A DNA stretch of 64,000 nt from Vitis vinifera (taxonomy: Eukaryota > Streptophyta > Magnoliopsida > Vitales > Vitaceae): contig NC_081807.1 in assembly GCF_030704535.1 (NCBI RefSeq), positions 19,692,001 through 19,756,000 of the forward strand, given 5' to 3'. The position numbers and the translations under genes are program-made. Positions 35,825-47,400 of this stretch are shown here, one piece after another (position 1 is the stretch's first letter; each line of letters starts with the position of its first letter). The notes beneath the pieces were generated by a model. The model ran no database searches. It was not told the DNA's origin and saw nothing but the letters and a program-made list of their open reading frames with translations.

Positions 35825-37440
35825 GTTAGAATTTTGATCGAAGATACTATTTTATTCTATGCTTTGATGATTTAAAATTAAAAATTAGAGTAGAGAAAAT
35901 GTGAAAAGGAGTGGTGATCAAGAGGCATTTAGAATGGAATATGGGGAGAGACATATGAGGATCGATGAATATATTTGTCCACACACTTCGCCAAGAGTTC
36001 AGCATGCTGAAAAGTGATGATGATTGTAATATACATGCCTTACCACTTAATAGTAAAAACAACCCTCAAAGTACTCACAAGAAGAGGATATTGTTGCTAT
36101 CAATTTCAGCACACTATTGGCTTACCCCTTGCCTCATACATGTTTAAGACATTCAAAAGTTTCCCCATTTTTATCTTTGTAGGATCACATGAAGCAAATC
36201 CCATTTTTTAATGTTTCACAAGAAAAAAAAAAACTAATTTCATTATTTTTGTTATCATTATGATTATGATGTTCGAGGAATAAGAAAAGGAAAATATGCT
36301 AGATGATAGTTTTTAAAACCAGTTCTCAATATAATTTTTGGAAACATTTTTAATACTTTTTAATTGTTTTTAAGAATAAAATCCTATTGAAAATTAAAAT
36401 ATGGAAAACTTTTTATGTGATCGATTATTCTCTATAAAGACAATGTATACTTACATATAATGTAAAATTTTTTAACTATTCATTATATTTTTAATTGTTT
36501 CTCAAAACATTCTAAAAAAACTTAAAATACCTTAAATTTATCTTAAAAAATAGTATCTCTATTAGATAAATTTTCAAAGAACTATTTTCAAAACCCAATT
36601 GATTTTTTAAGTTTGCAAAATTCATTTTAAGAATAGTTGCCAAGGCCTAGAGTTTTTTAAGCACAAACTCAAATCCATTTTTTTTATATATGTATACTTT
36701 AAAAAAACTCCATTTCATTTTTTATTTTTTTTTGAGTGATGATTTGAGATGGAGAAAAGGAAGTTTTTCAAACATAAACTTAAATATATTTTCAAACTTC
36801 TCACTGAGTAAAGTAAAATATGAAGGTGTTTATGAGAGAAAGGACCAATTTAGTTAATTTATTTAATAGACTTTGAGAAAATGTATATATAAAAAACATC
36901 AAAAAGACAAAAAATGATCAATTTTCTCACATGAAATGAGTTTTTAGTCCTTAAATTAGACATTAGATGCCTAAAAGTTTGTTTCTTTTATATTTGTAGG
37001 ATTATATGTGAAGGAAAATATGAAAGAAGACAAAAAAAAATGAAAAAAGTTAATAAATTTTTCTCTTGTGTTTTTTAAATTTATTTTTAATCTTTCTCTT
37101 ATATGAAACAATAAATATTTAAGAATATAATCTTTAACTGAGTTGCAATACATTTATTTTCTTTCATATTTTTCACACTCCAAATAATTATTAGAATCTT
37201 ATTCAAAATAAGTAGGTTTAGGTTCTTATTCAAAATCATTGAAAGTCTAGGTTGGGATCATGCAAATTAAAGTATTAGGAACTTTAATTTGAAGAGAGAG
37301 CTTTATTTGAATATTGAAATTTGAAAAATTAAATAAGTAAATAATAAGAACCAAGAAAGGAGCAGTCATCTTAAAGTGATCTCTTATTTTACAATAAATT
37401 AAATTTAATGTAAAATATATTTTTTTAAAATAAGAAAAAG
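35825..37440. other. AT-rich intergenic DNA
   Basis: No later CysRS exons, transposon coding sequence or structured repeat was recognised. Small open frames here (for example 35965-36147) show no family resemblance. Confidence 0.6.
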
Positions 37441-37795
37441 AATAATTCCAATTAAAATATAAATTTTACTTAAAAAAACATTTAAAATCTCAATGCTTAA
37501 TAAATATATATTTAAAACTTTATTTAAATGTCAAATTTTATAAGTTTTCCTCATAATCTATCTTTTTTTTCAGTATTGCATCTATTTTTTTTATTTGAAA
37601 TCTAGGGGTGAGCATGGTGTTTTTAAAATTGATTCTTTAGCTATATTTCTAAGCTCTTTTACTCTCTTTTTTAATTTATTCTTTTTACTTTTCTTTATTA
37701 AAATCCCTTTCCTTTAAACTTATTAAATTCCTTCCCTAAAACAAGGAAGACCTAGAATAAACAATATACATATGATAAAAAATATGATAAAAAAT
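37441..37795 (+). repeat. Upstream repeat, copy 2 (pairs with 1705-2013)
   Basis: Ordered matches to 1705-2013. The end of the block also matches 5810-5875 upstream of gene A. It lies directly in front of the hAT insertion and once formed the far upstream region of gene B. Confidence 0.7.
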
Positions 37796-37855
37796 CTTAG
37801 GGGTCACTCCATACATGTTTCTTAGTGCCCAAAAGCAAATGTACGTAGTGTGGTA

Positions 37856-37863
37856 GTAAAAAG
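37856..37863. repeat. 8-bp target-site duplication, left
   Basis: GTAAAAAG, immediately before the left inverted terminus of the hAT element. An identical copy is at 42963-42970. Eight bp is the diagnostic duplication length of the hAT superfamily. Confidence 0.95.
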
Positions 37864-37874
37864 CAAGGAGGAAA

Positions 37875-38125
37875 AAATCGGCAAAAATCGGCGAAATATC
37901 GCCGATATATCGCGTGTCGGCGGGTGGCGACACGACAAATGGAGGAGATAAGTCGGCCGGCCGATATTTCTCAAAAAATCGCCAAAAATCGACGATAAAT
38001 CGCCGATATATCGGCGACACAGGAAAAATCGTCGATTTTTTGATAAAATCGCCTGAGAATCCCGTGTGTCGCCGATTTATCGGCGATTTATCGCCGATTT
38101 TTTGGCGATTTTTTGAGAAAATCGG
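37875..38125. repeat. hAT left subterminal repeat array
   Basis: Multiple direct and inverted copies of ATCGGCGA / ATCGCCGAT and TTGGCGATTTTT words, plus a GTGTCG...CGACAC palindrome near 37914-37935. Such arrays are known transposase-binding regions in plant hAT elements. Function here is inferred. Confidence 0.8.
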
Positions 38126-38141
38126 CCCTCTCTCTCCAGCG

Positions 38142-38320
38142 TGATCTGACGGCCCAGATCACGCCCGTGTTGATCCAACGCCCAGATTTGAATCCCAACG
38201 TTAACAAAGAGATCCAACGGCCAGATTGCTTCCAAATTGTGATCCAACGGCCAAAATTAATTTTAAACGGTAACTTAAGGTTCCAACGGCTATTTTGGCC
38301 CAAATTTCATCTATAAATAG
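38142..38320 (+). promoter_or_regulatory. hAT transposase promoter: repeated CCAACGG motif and TATA box
   Basis: Copies of a GATCCAACGGCCAGATT-like unit occur at about 38143, 38172, 38211, 38241 and 38282. They are followed by a strong TATA box 'tataaata' at 38312-38319. A CT-rich leader and a GT donor at 38423 lie just downstream, consistent with a 5'UTR exon starting near 38345. Confidence 0.7.
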
Positions 38321-38422
38321 CCAATTTTGCATCAATTTCATCCATCTTTGCTTTGATTCTTCATTTCCTCTCTTACTACTCCAATTTTTTCCAAGATTGC
38401 TCAATTATTCAATCATTTTAAG

Positions 38423-39159
38423 GTATGTTTGTTTGAAATTATAATTAATTTTGTTTGCAATAATTAATTCATGTATTTTTAATTAATTAGTATGTTTACA
38501 TTTAATTGTAATTATTTTGTGTATTTTTATTGAATTAATTTAGGTTATGATATATTTATTTTAGATGATTATTTGTGATTTAAATTCGTATTTAGAATTA
38601 CATTAAACTAATTAACTTAGCTAAATTGTTTAATTAATTTAATTAACATAGTAAATTATGTAATTAATTTAATTAACATGGTTAATTATGGAATATTAAA
38701 TATGCTCAATTTTTTATATTATCGCGATTTTTTTTTCATATTCAATTATAAAAATTAACTTAGGTAATTTATTTAATTAGCTAAATTAACATGAACTACT
38801 ATATATGGAATATTAAATATGCTCAATTTTTTATATTATCGCGATTTTTTTTTCATATTCAATTATAATTAATTTCAAAATTTAGTAAATTTGTCATAAA
38901 ATTACATTTAGATTTTAAAAATTAACTTAGGTAATTTATTTAATTAGCTAAATTAACATGAACTACTATATATGGAATATTAAATATGCTCAATTTTTTA
39001 TATTATCGCGATTTTTTTTCATATTCAATTATAATTAATTTCAAAATTTAGTAAATTTGTCATAAAATTACATTTAGATTTTGAAAATTAACTTAGGTAA
39101 TTTATTTAATTAGTTAAATTAACATAGATTTAAATTTAAGTGTATTTTTCTTGCAATAG
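38423..39159 (+). other. 5'UTR intron of the hAT transposase, with 167-bp tandem repeats
   Basis: Donor AG/GTATGT at 38423 and acceptor TTGCAATAG ending at 39159, seven bases before the start codon. The 3' half is a tandem repeat with units starting at 38754, 38921 and 39087 (periods of 167 and 166 bp), each holding 'ttaacttaggtaatttattt' and 'attatcgcgattttt'. The first unit lacks an internal piece. Confidence 0.75.
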
Positions 39160-39166
39160 ATTTAGC

Positions 39167-42100
39167 ATGGCTAGTGAAGGTGGTTCTGCCATGCCAGGGC
39201 GAGATCCGGCTTGGAAGTATTGTTCACCAATTGAGGGTAATCGAAATGCAACAATTTGTAATTTTTGTGGGTTGGTAATGAAAAGTGGAGGCATCACACG
39301 ATTCAAGTCTCATTTAATGCATAAGGACCCGCATAACAACACCAAAAAGTGTCCAAGAGTGCCGCCCGAAGTGAAAGAAGAGATACGATTGTTGGTGCAT
39401 GACAAACAAAAAGCAAAAGCAAAAAAAAATGCTGATATTGAAGAAATTCGTAGTCAATTACGTGGCACAATGGGGACGCATCATACACATTTGGTAAACG
39501 AAGATGATGATGATGAAGATGCTGAGGAAGAAGATGTGTATATGTATCCGACAGATATGCACCCAGATGAGCGAGATGCATATCGATCTGCAGTTCGTGC
39601 CTCGAAAGCATCTAATTGGGAACGTGAACAACATGAGAATATTGTAGGAAGCAAACGCAAATCGGGAGAGTCTTCTACTGGTATACCGTCGACGATGCGA
39701 AAATCACAGAGTATGCGACATTCGCATCATTCACCCCCTATTGCCCCTTCGCTTTACAAGTCTTCTACAGCAAAACAAAAAAATATCAAAGATATATTCA
39801 AGGGTGGTGCAATTAAAGAAACGATGGGACGCTTAATCAGCAAATTCTTCATTTATGAGAGTGTCGCACCCGCAAAAGCAAAGTCTCATCACTTCAAGAA
39901 TATGATTATTGGTGCACAACAAGCAGGTAATTACTAATTTATCAAATGTTATATTGTGTTATACTTTTAGTAAGTATAGTATTTTGTGACATGTTTTACA
40001 TATGAAGTGTAGGAATGGGAATCGAACCTCCATCTCCATATGAAATAAAGAACAAATACTTGGAAATGGAGTACAAAGAAATGGAAGCTTATGTGAACCA
40101 ACAAAGGGAAAAATGGAAGACATATGGGTGCACAATAATGTCAGATGGATGGACAGGGCCCACGAAATTAAGTATTATTAATTTCATGGTTTATTCTAAA
40201 GGGACCACGGTGTTCCTTAAGTCAGTCGATGCATCGAACTATATCAAAGACCACAAGTATATATATGAGCTTTTGAAGACTATTATCAAAGAAGTCGGTA
40301 AGGAAAATGTGGTCCAAATTGTCACAGATAATGGGTCGGAATTCATGAAAGCAGGGAAACAATTGATGAAGAAGTATAACTTATATTGGACTCCGTGTGC
40401 GGCACACTACATCGACTTAATCTTTGAAGACATCGGTAAAAGACCCAATGTTATCGAGGTGATAAACAATGCTCGCAAGATAACTAACTTCATTTACAAT
40501 CATGGTTGGTTACTAGCACAAATGAGAAAGTATTGTGGTGGAGACATTGTTCGACCAGGAGCTACAAGGTTTGCTACCAATTATATTGCTCTTGACAGTC
40601 TTCTAAAAAAAAGGGCTGATTTGAAAAAATTGTTTATGAGTGATGAATGGGCACAACACAAACTCAGTCGAACAAAACTTGGACGAGAATTGGAGCAATT
40701 ATTGTTTGACCATACGTATTGGGACAGATTGACAAATATAGTTTCATTATATGAGCCATTATACGTGGTGCTTCGACTTGTGGATTCTGAAGTTGTTCCC
40801 ACAATGCCATTTGTGTACGAGCTTATGCAAGTGATGAAAGAGAACCTTATTCGTCAAGGAGCTGGAGATTGGATGTTCAAAATAATACAAGATCGTTGGC
40901 AGAAAACACTAAAACATCCACTTCATGCAGCAGGTACTTAAATACTATATATTTTTATAAGTTTTTACTTTGTATTTAAGTTTCTTTAAAAAAAAAATAC
41001 TAACTCTACTAAATTTTATTGTAGCATACTTCTTGAATCCAAGATTTCAATATAGGCGTGGAGTTGGTAGTGATCCGGAACTACTTCAAGCTGTCCATGA
41101 TGTTTTTGCAAAATTAGATCCAACTACTGAATCGCTTGGTCAATTTGGAAATGAGGTTAATAAAAAATTGTTATTTTTGTCAATAAAACAATAATTTCAT
41201 TCATCAATTTATTTGAACGTTTACTAACAAATTAAATGTTGAATACATAGCTTGTACTTTTTCAAGATGCAAAAAGAGGATTCGGTGATCGAGCGGCAAT
41301 TGCATCAAGGTCAACCATGGTGCCTGGTGAGTCTTTATAGGAAAAAATTGATTATTATTATTGTAAGTTCACCACATAAGTATTTATATGATTATCAAAT
41401 TCGTTGCAGCTGAATGGTGGTTTATGTATGGGAATCAAACACCTACATTGAGAAAGTTAGCCATCAAAGTTCTCTCACAAACTGCGTCATCTTCTGCATG
41501 TGAGAGAAATTGGAGCACGTTTGCTCTCATCCACACAAAGCAACGAAATCGTTTGGCTTACTCTCGATTGGAGCAATTAGTGTTTTGTTACTATAATATG
41601 AGGCTAAAGTTACGCGATATGGAGGCAGAAAATGATCGAGTTGCTGAAAAAGATTACCTTGATCTCCTTGACATTTCAGCCGAGGTGGGTGAAGAAGAAG
41701 ATAATCAGTTGTTCCAGTGGGTTAGACCTATACACTTGGATGACGAAGTTGGAAATCCTGATCCACGAATTGCCGCTCATGCTCGAGAATTTGGAGTTAA
41801 TGTTGAACGTGTGTTGTCCGAAGAAGTTCACTCTGAAAGTTTTAGCAAAGATACTGATGATTCTCTTCATGCGACATATTCCCAGCAAGAGATTGACTCC
41901 ACAAGTGCTGGCCATAGTAGTAGACCTAGTGCTGCAGGTACTTCTGCTTCTGGTTACGATGGTTCAAGAGGTGGAACTGATGATGGAGGTGATAATGGGG
42001 GAGGAGATATTGATGAACGTCGACATAGTCAATATCCAATCAACCAATTTACTTGTGAAAATGATTTCACACACTGCACACAGGATGAAGACCATGGCTC

Positions 42101-42587
42101 TAGAAGAGCTGGTCCAGGCATAGGAGCTATTGGGAGGCCTTATAGAGGAAGAGAACGAATGATGGAACCATATAACGAGGAGTTACTTTCAGGGAGTTTT
42201 GAATCTATGAGTATAGGGACTCAATTTAGTGACTCCTCGAATGAGGCTAACGTCTACCCTCCTCATGTGATGAGTTATGGTCAACCTTCAAGTTCAACAG
42301 ATGAAGAGTATGGTATGTCACATTATTCCCCTTCCAGACAAATGCCATACCAAATTCCATATCAGATGGAAGAAGGATTTGGCGTTAACACATGGGTGAA
42401 CTTTGAGTATCCTATCCATGTAGAAGCAGTAGGCAGGACTCAAGAGATATATGCATGGCATGTTAGAATTTATAACCAATATTATCGAGGCTCATTGACT
42501 TGGTACCAATATTGTCTCCAACAGCAAGCCGGGGTTCCTTCATCTATCAATCCCATTGAACCACATCGAAACTCATTTTGGTACTAA
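39167..42587 (+). CDS. hAT transposase (BED zinc finger, DUF659, hAT C-terminal dimerisation), 1021 aa
   Basis: Exons: 39167-39926, 40013-40933, 41025-41155, 41251-41326 and 41410-42587 (TAA). All introns are GT-AG and the frame is open throughout. Residues about 10-60 form a BED-type finger (CNFCG ... RFKSHLMH). Next come an acidic run (EDDDDEDAEEED), a nuclear-localisation-like KRK region, then the DUF659/RNase H-like core with SDGWT (297-301), VTDNGSEF (358-365) and CAAH (382-385). HAAAYFLNPRF crosses the exon 2/3 joint. The hAT dimerisation region has EWW (631-633) and CERNWS (660-665). The acidic residues in SDGW, TDN and CERNWS are those expected for catalysis. A long Gly/Asp/Ser- and Tyr-rich tail (about 705-1021) is unusual in length. 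ATG 39167 is used because upstream in-frame codons start on GTG and lie inside the intron. It excises and reinserts its own element in the nucleus. Confidence 0.92.
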
Positions 42588-42859
42588 AGGGACATTGCAA
42601 TGTAATGTGTACAAATTATTGTTATTTAATGAAATGAAGTATTTGATGTGACTTTATAATGAGAACAATTACGAAATTAACATTTCTTATAGATCGACAT
42701 GATATAATTACATCTAATATCGCAAATTATATCATATATATATCAAATTTTTCAATAAAACAATTTTAAAATGTCTATTATACTTCTAATTATATTATTA
42801 TGAGGTTTTTCTTACATTTCCATGAGTTTTTAACAATTTTAAGCCTACCAATAATATCC

Positions 42860-42962
42860 ACCGATATATCTCCGATATATCCAAAAATATCTCCGATATA
42901 TCCGATATACCCGTAAAATCGAATTACCGATATATCCGTGATTACCGATATTTTCATCCTTG
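42860..42962. repeat. hAT right subterminal repeat array
   Basis: Six or more CCGATAT(ATC) words in about 90 bp, running into the inverted terminus. They are related to the left array by the ATCGG core. Confidence 0.8.
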
Positions 42963-42970
42963 GTAAAAAG
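42963..42970. repeat. 8-bp target-site duplication, right
   Basis: GTAAAAAG, identical to 37856-37863. The absence of mismatches is compatible with a relatively recent insertion. Confidence 0.95.
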
Positions 42971-43327
42971 TAAAATTATGTTATCTTATATTTGTATCTG
43001 AATGCTATATCTGGTAATTGTTTCAAAAATTATGGCGGAAGGAATGCATATTCATCAAACCCGATCAAAGGATAATGGGGATTCTTTGCTTAAGCACAGA
43101 GGTATATACAAAAGAATAAAGAGCTTTCCTTTCTTTCAACCTAATTTTCTTTTCCCTGTTGTTTGTTCTTTTCCCATCCTTCAAACACAAGATTATTCTT
43201 TCTTCACAGAGAAAAAAAATCAAAGATATACATATGTATGGAAGACTCAGATTTGAGACCATAAACACCCACATTTTTAGCAAATACATCTAATTGCCTC
43301 ATCATCACTTTGAATATCATCAACAAA
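42971..43327 (+). promoter_or_regulatory. Remaining proximal promoter and leader of gene B
   Basis: From 43030 this matches 5925-6187 in front of gene A. A TATA-like 'tatata' is at 43103-43108. Sequence 42971-43029 does not align clearly with gene A. The hAT element ends only about 140 bp upstream of the TATA-like motif, so distal promoter elements of gene B have been displaced by 5.1 kb. Confidence 0.5.
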
Positions 43328-44433
43328 ATGTCTGCTGATCATTTGCAGTTCTTGAAGAACAAGTTCATTCTGGACTTGAAAGAAGCGGAGGAGGAACACT
43401 CCGGGGAAAATGAGATCCCCCTTCTCTCTCGTTTTCAACAGATTAGAGATGCGTTGAAAGCAAAGGACATCACGGCATCTACATCCATCAGATTGAAGAA
43501 TTGTCTATACAACGCCATCAGCGCATTAGAAGAGTGCGTGGTGTTGTCGGAGAAGCGTGAGCCCCGAAAGAAGAAGGATGGTCCGATGCATGGATACACT
43601 CTGGCGGAGCATTGGATTTTATGCAAAACCAGAAGGTTGTTGGTTCAAATATCGAGAAGGCTAACTGCTACAGCTGATGCGGTTATTCCTGGTATGACCG
43701 ACATGGCCGTAAGTTCATCCTCCACCTCCTTACCACTCATTCCAAGACCAAACCCTGAGAATTTTGATCCCGACGATTTTCGAAGTTTTTATGTACAAAG
43801 AAATGAAATTATTGATCGACTTGAGAATACAGGGGATGGGTTTCAGGAAATCGGAATCGTGGGGATCGGGGGATCGGGTAAAACCACTCTGGCCCAATTG
43901 GTTTTTACTAAAATCGATGGGTATCTACGGGATAACAGAATTTGGATCTGCTTATTCCCGAAACTGAGTGGAGATGTGGACTTCAAGGAGATGATAAAAG
44001 ACATGTTGAAGCAGTGCGGGGCAGCGTCTCGGGAAGTAGAAGTAGAAGAGCTGTTGGAGAATCTTGGGAAAGCTTTGAAGGGTAAAAGGTATTTGATGGT
44101 GTTGGACGGCATCTGGGACATCAACATCCACTGGTATTTCAAGTTAAAGGACAAGTTGAAGACTGTGAGTGGTGATGGTAATGGTGATGGGCATGTCATC
44201 ATTACAAGCCGACTCCCCCACAAAGCAAGAATGATGGTGGGCCCTCACAATTTGTATCACATGCAACCTCCATTAGAATCCATGGAGCACATGTGGCAAT
44301 TCAGTGGAACATTGGGTTTACTTGAAAGGTATAAGTTGAAATTGAAGGATGAGGTTATAGAGCAATGTGATGGCCTCCCATTAGCAATGCACACATTGGC
44401 ACCAGTGATTGACGACCAGATCCTGGGAGACAG
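43328..44433 (+). other. Gene B exon 1: N-terminal region and partial NB-ARC
   Basis: 368 residues plus two bases, three residues longer than gene A because of an insertion near the HMQPPLESMEHMW segment. The segment between residues about 107 and 165 differs from gene A at roughly one residue in three, while the P-loop to RNBS-B stretch is almost identical. It lacks ARC2/MHD, as in gene A. Confidence 0.9.
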
Positions 44434-47400
44434 GTAATATCTGAGCATTTATGGTATTGTTGGTTTTTATTTATTTTAATGGTTTCATAATTTATTTCAT
44501 TTAAAACTATAGAAATATGATTTAGAAAATTTTATGTTATGAAATAAAGGTTTAAAAGTTATTTGTTAATTGTCAAAACAAAATCTATTATTTCAATTTT
44601 TACCAACTTTTATTTGTTAATTCATTTTTTTATTTTTTTTAGTATAATTGAAAAAGCAATATACATATATAAAAGATCATATTTTGTTCATATTTATATT
44701 CTTATTATATTTATAATATTCTTATTTTTTATACTATAGATCTCATAAAGTTTTTTTTTTCCTTTTTTGTTTTCAACTTTTGTTTTCTTTAGGTTTATGT
44801 TTGGCTCCCGGAAAATATTAAGTAAAGAAAAAAAATGTAAAGAAAAATGATTTTCTCATATTTGGTTTCACTATAAAATTAAAAAAAAAATTAATATGAT
44901 TAAAATTAGTTAGAAATTTATATATTTTAAAATTATTTAATCTTTATATAATGGAGGAAATGAAGTGAAATGAGTTGGAAGAAATATATAAAAATGATTT
45001 TTTAATTTTAAATCTATTTTTAATTTTCTTTAATTTTTTTTCCTTCAACTCTTCCTCTTTTTTTTTTTCCTCATATTTTTCCTCAAATTTTTCAGGAATC
45101 AAACATATCCTTAAATTTTTAGTTTTGAAAATATCAAATTAATGTTTTCAATTTTTCCTTTTGTAAACTCACCTTTTCCGAAAAATTGAAAATGAAAATA
45201 TAAAAGGAATGTAAACAAATAGGACTTCCCATATTTTAATATTTTTTAAGTACAAGTTGCTTAAATTAAATCTTTATAGCCTTATATTTTTTGTTTTTAT
45301 TTACTTCTCACCCTGCCTAACAATATGTGATTTAATAGAATTTATATAATATGTCAGTCCATATAATCATAAATTGGACAAATAATTTGGTTTTTGTTTT
45401 AATCGTAGCATAAAAATTGCTTTTGAAGTAAATCTCATTCACAACACAAATATTCTACTCTAGTATTTTTCATAAATAAAATAAATATATATTTTATTTG
45501 TTTATTTTTCAGACTTTTCCCTAAATATGTCATTAAAACCAAACTTATTATTAGTTGTTGTTGTCTTACAGAATTTGTAATTGGACCTAATTTCAACATT
45601 TACCAACTTTGGAAACAAAATGTTATTACGATATTAGATATTTTCATTATTATTTTTATTTTCTTTGTTATATTTTTTATTTTAAGGTATAATAAAGCGT
45701 TTTAATACATTTATAGTTAAACACACAAAAATAAATTAATATCTAAAAGTATGACAACTTATCATAATTTATAGTCTAATAAAGAAAGTAAAATATTTAT
45801 ACGATATTTTCCAAATAACATTTGATTTCAAATAAACATGATATCCTATTTTGTTAATATTCATATATATATTTTTTAATATTTTGGATTTCATAAGGCG
45901 ATTCTTTTTCCTTGTCAGTTCTCTTAAAAAAAATAAAAATTGAAAATGTACCTTTAAAAAAAAAAAAATCGAAATATGCTATCACATATGGTTTCCATTT
46001 TTTAAAATAAATATAGGAGTTCCGGTTTCTTAATATTTTCCTTTAAAATTATTTAATTTTATGTGAAAACCATTTTAAAATTAAATATGTATAAAATCTT
46101 TTTAAATATTTTAATTAAATCTTTAAAATTGTTGTTACAGGTATTTATTTTTTATTGAACCTGATCCGATGGTGTTGGTCAACCTTGAAGATGATGCTAT
46201 ATTGGGAAATGAGCTTTTGTTATCATGGCGTGGCATCTCACTTAATGAAAATATGGTTTGGTTTTAAAACATAACCTTTTTATATTATGATAAAAGATTC
46301 ATTTAATGAGATAGTTTGCTTTTCATCATCAGGTGATAGATGTATCAAAGCTTCTTCTTCATGATGTATTCAACAAAGTCCATCAATATATTCTATCATC
46401 ATGGGAATCAAGATTTAGGACGATAATAGTAAGTTGAGTTGCAATCACTTTCTATATATTAATTCTATTTATTATATCATATATTACCATATACATATAT
46501 TCACCAGGTTCAGAGTGGGGATGCAATGGCTAATCAACTCATGCAAGTAATCATGCACGTAGTCAGAAGTCACGAGCTTCATTCAAACCCACCAATTCTC
46601 TTATTACCTTTGGGATCAAAAGCTAATATTTCGTTTTCACTTGGATGGGTAAGTTAAAATCTGCATCATATATTTACGAAACTTCTATCTCTAACACCCG
46701 GTGTAATTCTCATACACCTTTTTGAGTTTAGTTCTCTTTTATTTTTTTTCCTCTTCCATATGAAGAGCCAATTAAATTTTAATTTGCTAAGTAAAACGAA
46801 CTTGACCACTTTATGTGGAAGAAATTAAATTTTTTTTAAAACCTGTTTTAGTTGTTGTTTAAATGAAACTCTATTGTTAATTGATTATGTTAAAATTGAG
46901 TTTCTTAAAGGTGAAATCTTTTCTATTAGTTATTTAATATAATAAAATTAGAATTCCAAATAAATGATACTTAATTTAATAAAAGAACTATTTTTGCATT
47001 AAAGAATTAATGAAAAAAAATAAAAAGCATCATTATATTTCTTTAAATATTTTTGATAAAAAAAATAAAATGATGATGAAATATATTATTTTTATTTACT
47101 ATAAGCTATTTATTGTGTATAATATCTTTTTTCTGTTTTGTTATAATTTTTACTCCATAATTTACTTTTATTGATTTTCTTCTTATATATTACTTAAAAA
47201 ATATTGTAATAAAAAATTTGAAACAAAGGAAAATAGTGAATAGAACTTCTTTTAAAAAATTGAAAAAATAAATTTAAATTATTAACAAATTACTTTCTCA
47301 AACTTTCTATATTTTTTTAGGAAAATGTTTAAAAAAAATTCATAGTATTTCCTTTTTTATTTTTTTCTATCTGGTTTTTCTTGGACAAAAAATGATTTTT

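Larger units (their letters stand above)
37864..42962 (+). mobile_element. Complete autonomous-looking hAT DNA transposon (5099 bp)
   Basis: The ends are inverted. The left starts CAAGGAGGAAAAAATCGG and the right, read on the minus strand, starts CAAGGATGAAAATATCGG. This gives 17 of 20 matches when the terminal 20 bp are compared. A perfect 8-bp duplication flanks it. Subterminal regions are packed with short ATCGGCGA / TCGCCGAT words on the left (about 37875-38125) and CCGATATATC words on the right (about 42860-42950), probable transposase-binding sites. Between them lie a promoter, a 5'UTR intron and an unbroken five-exon transposase gene. All parts needed for mobility appear present. Confidence 0.95.

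Noticed and set aside
41632..42123. 163-codon plus-strand frame inside the last transposase exon
   Set aside because: Out-of-frame shadow of the hAT dimerisation and tail coding sequence.
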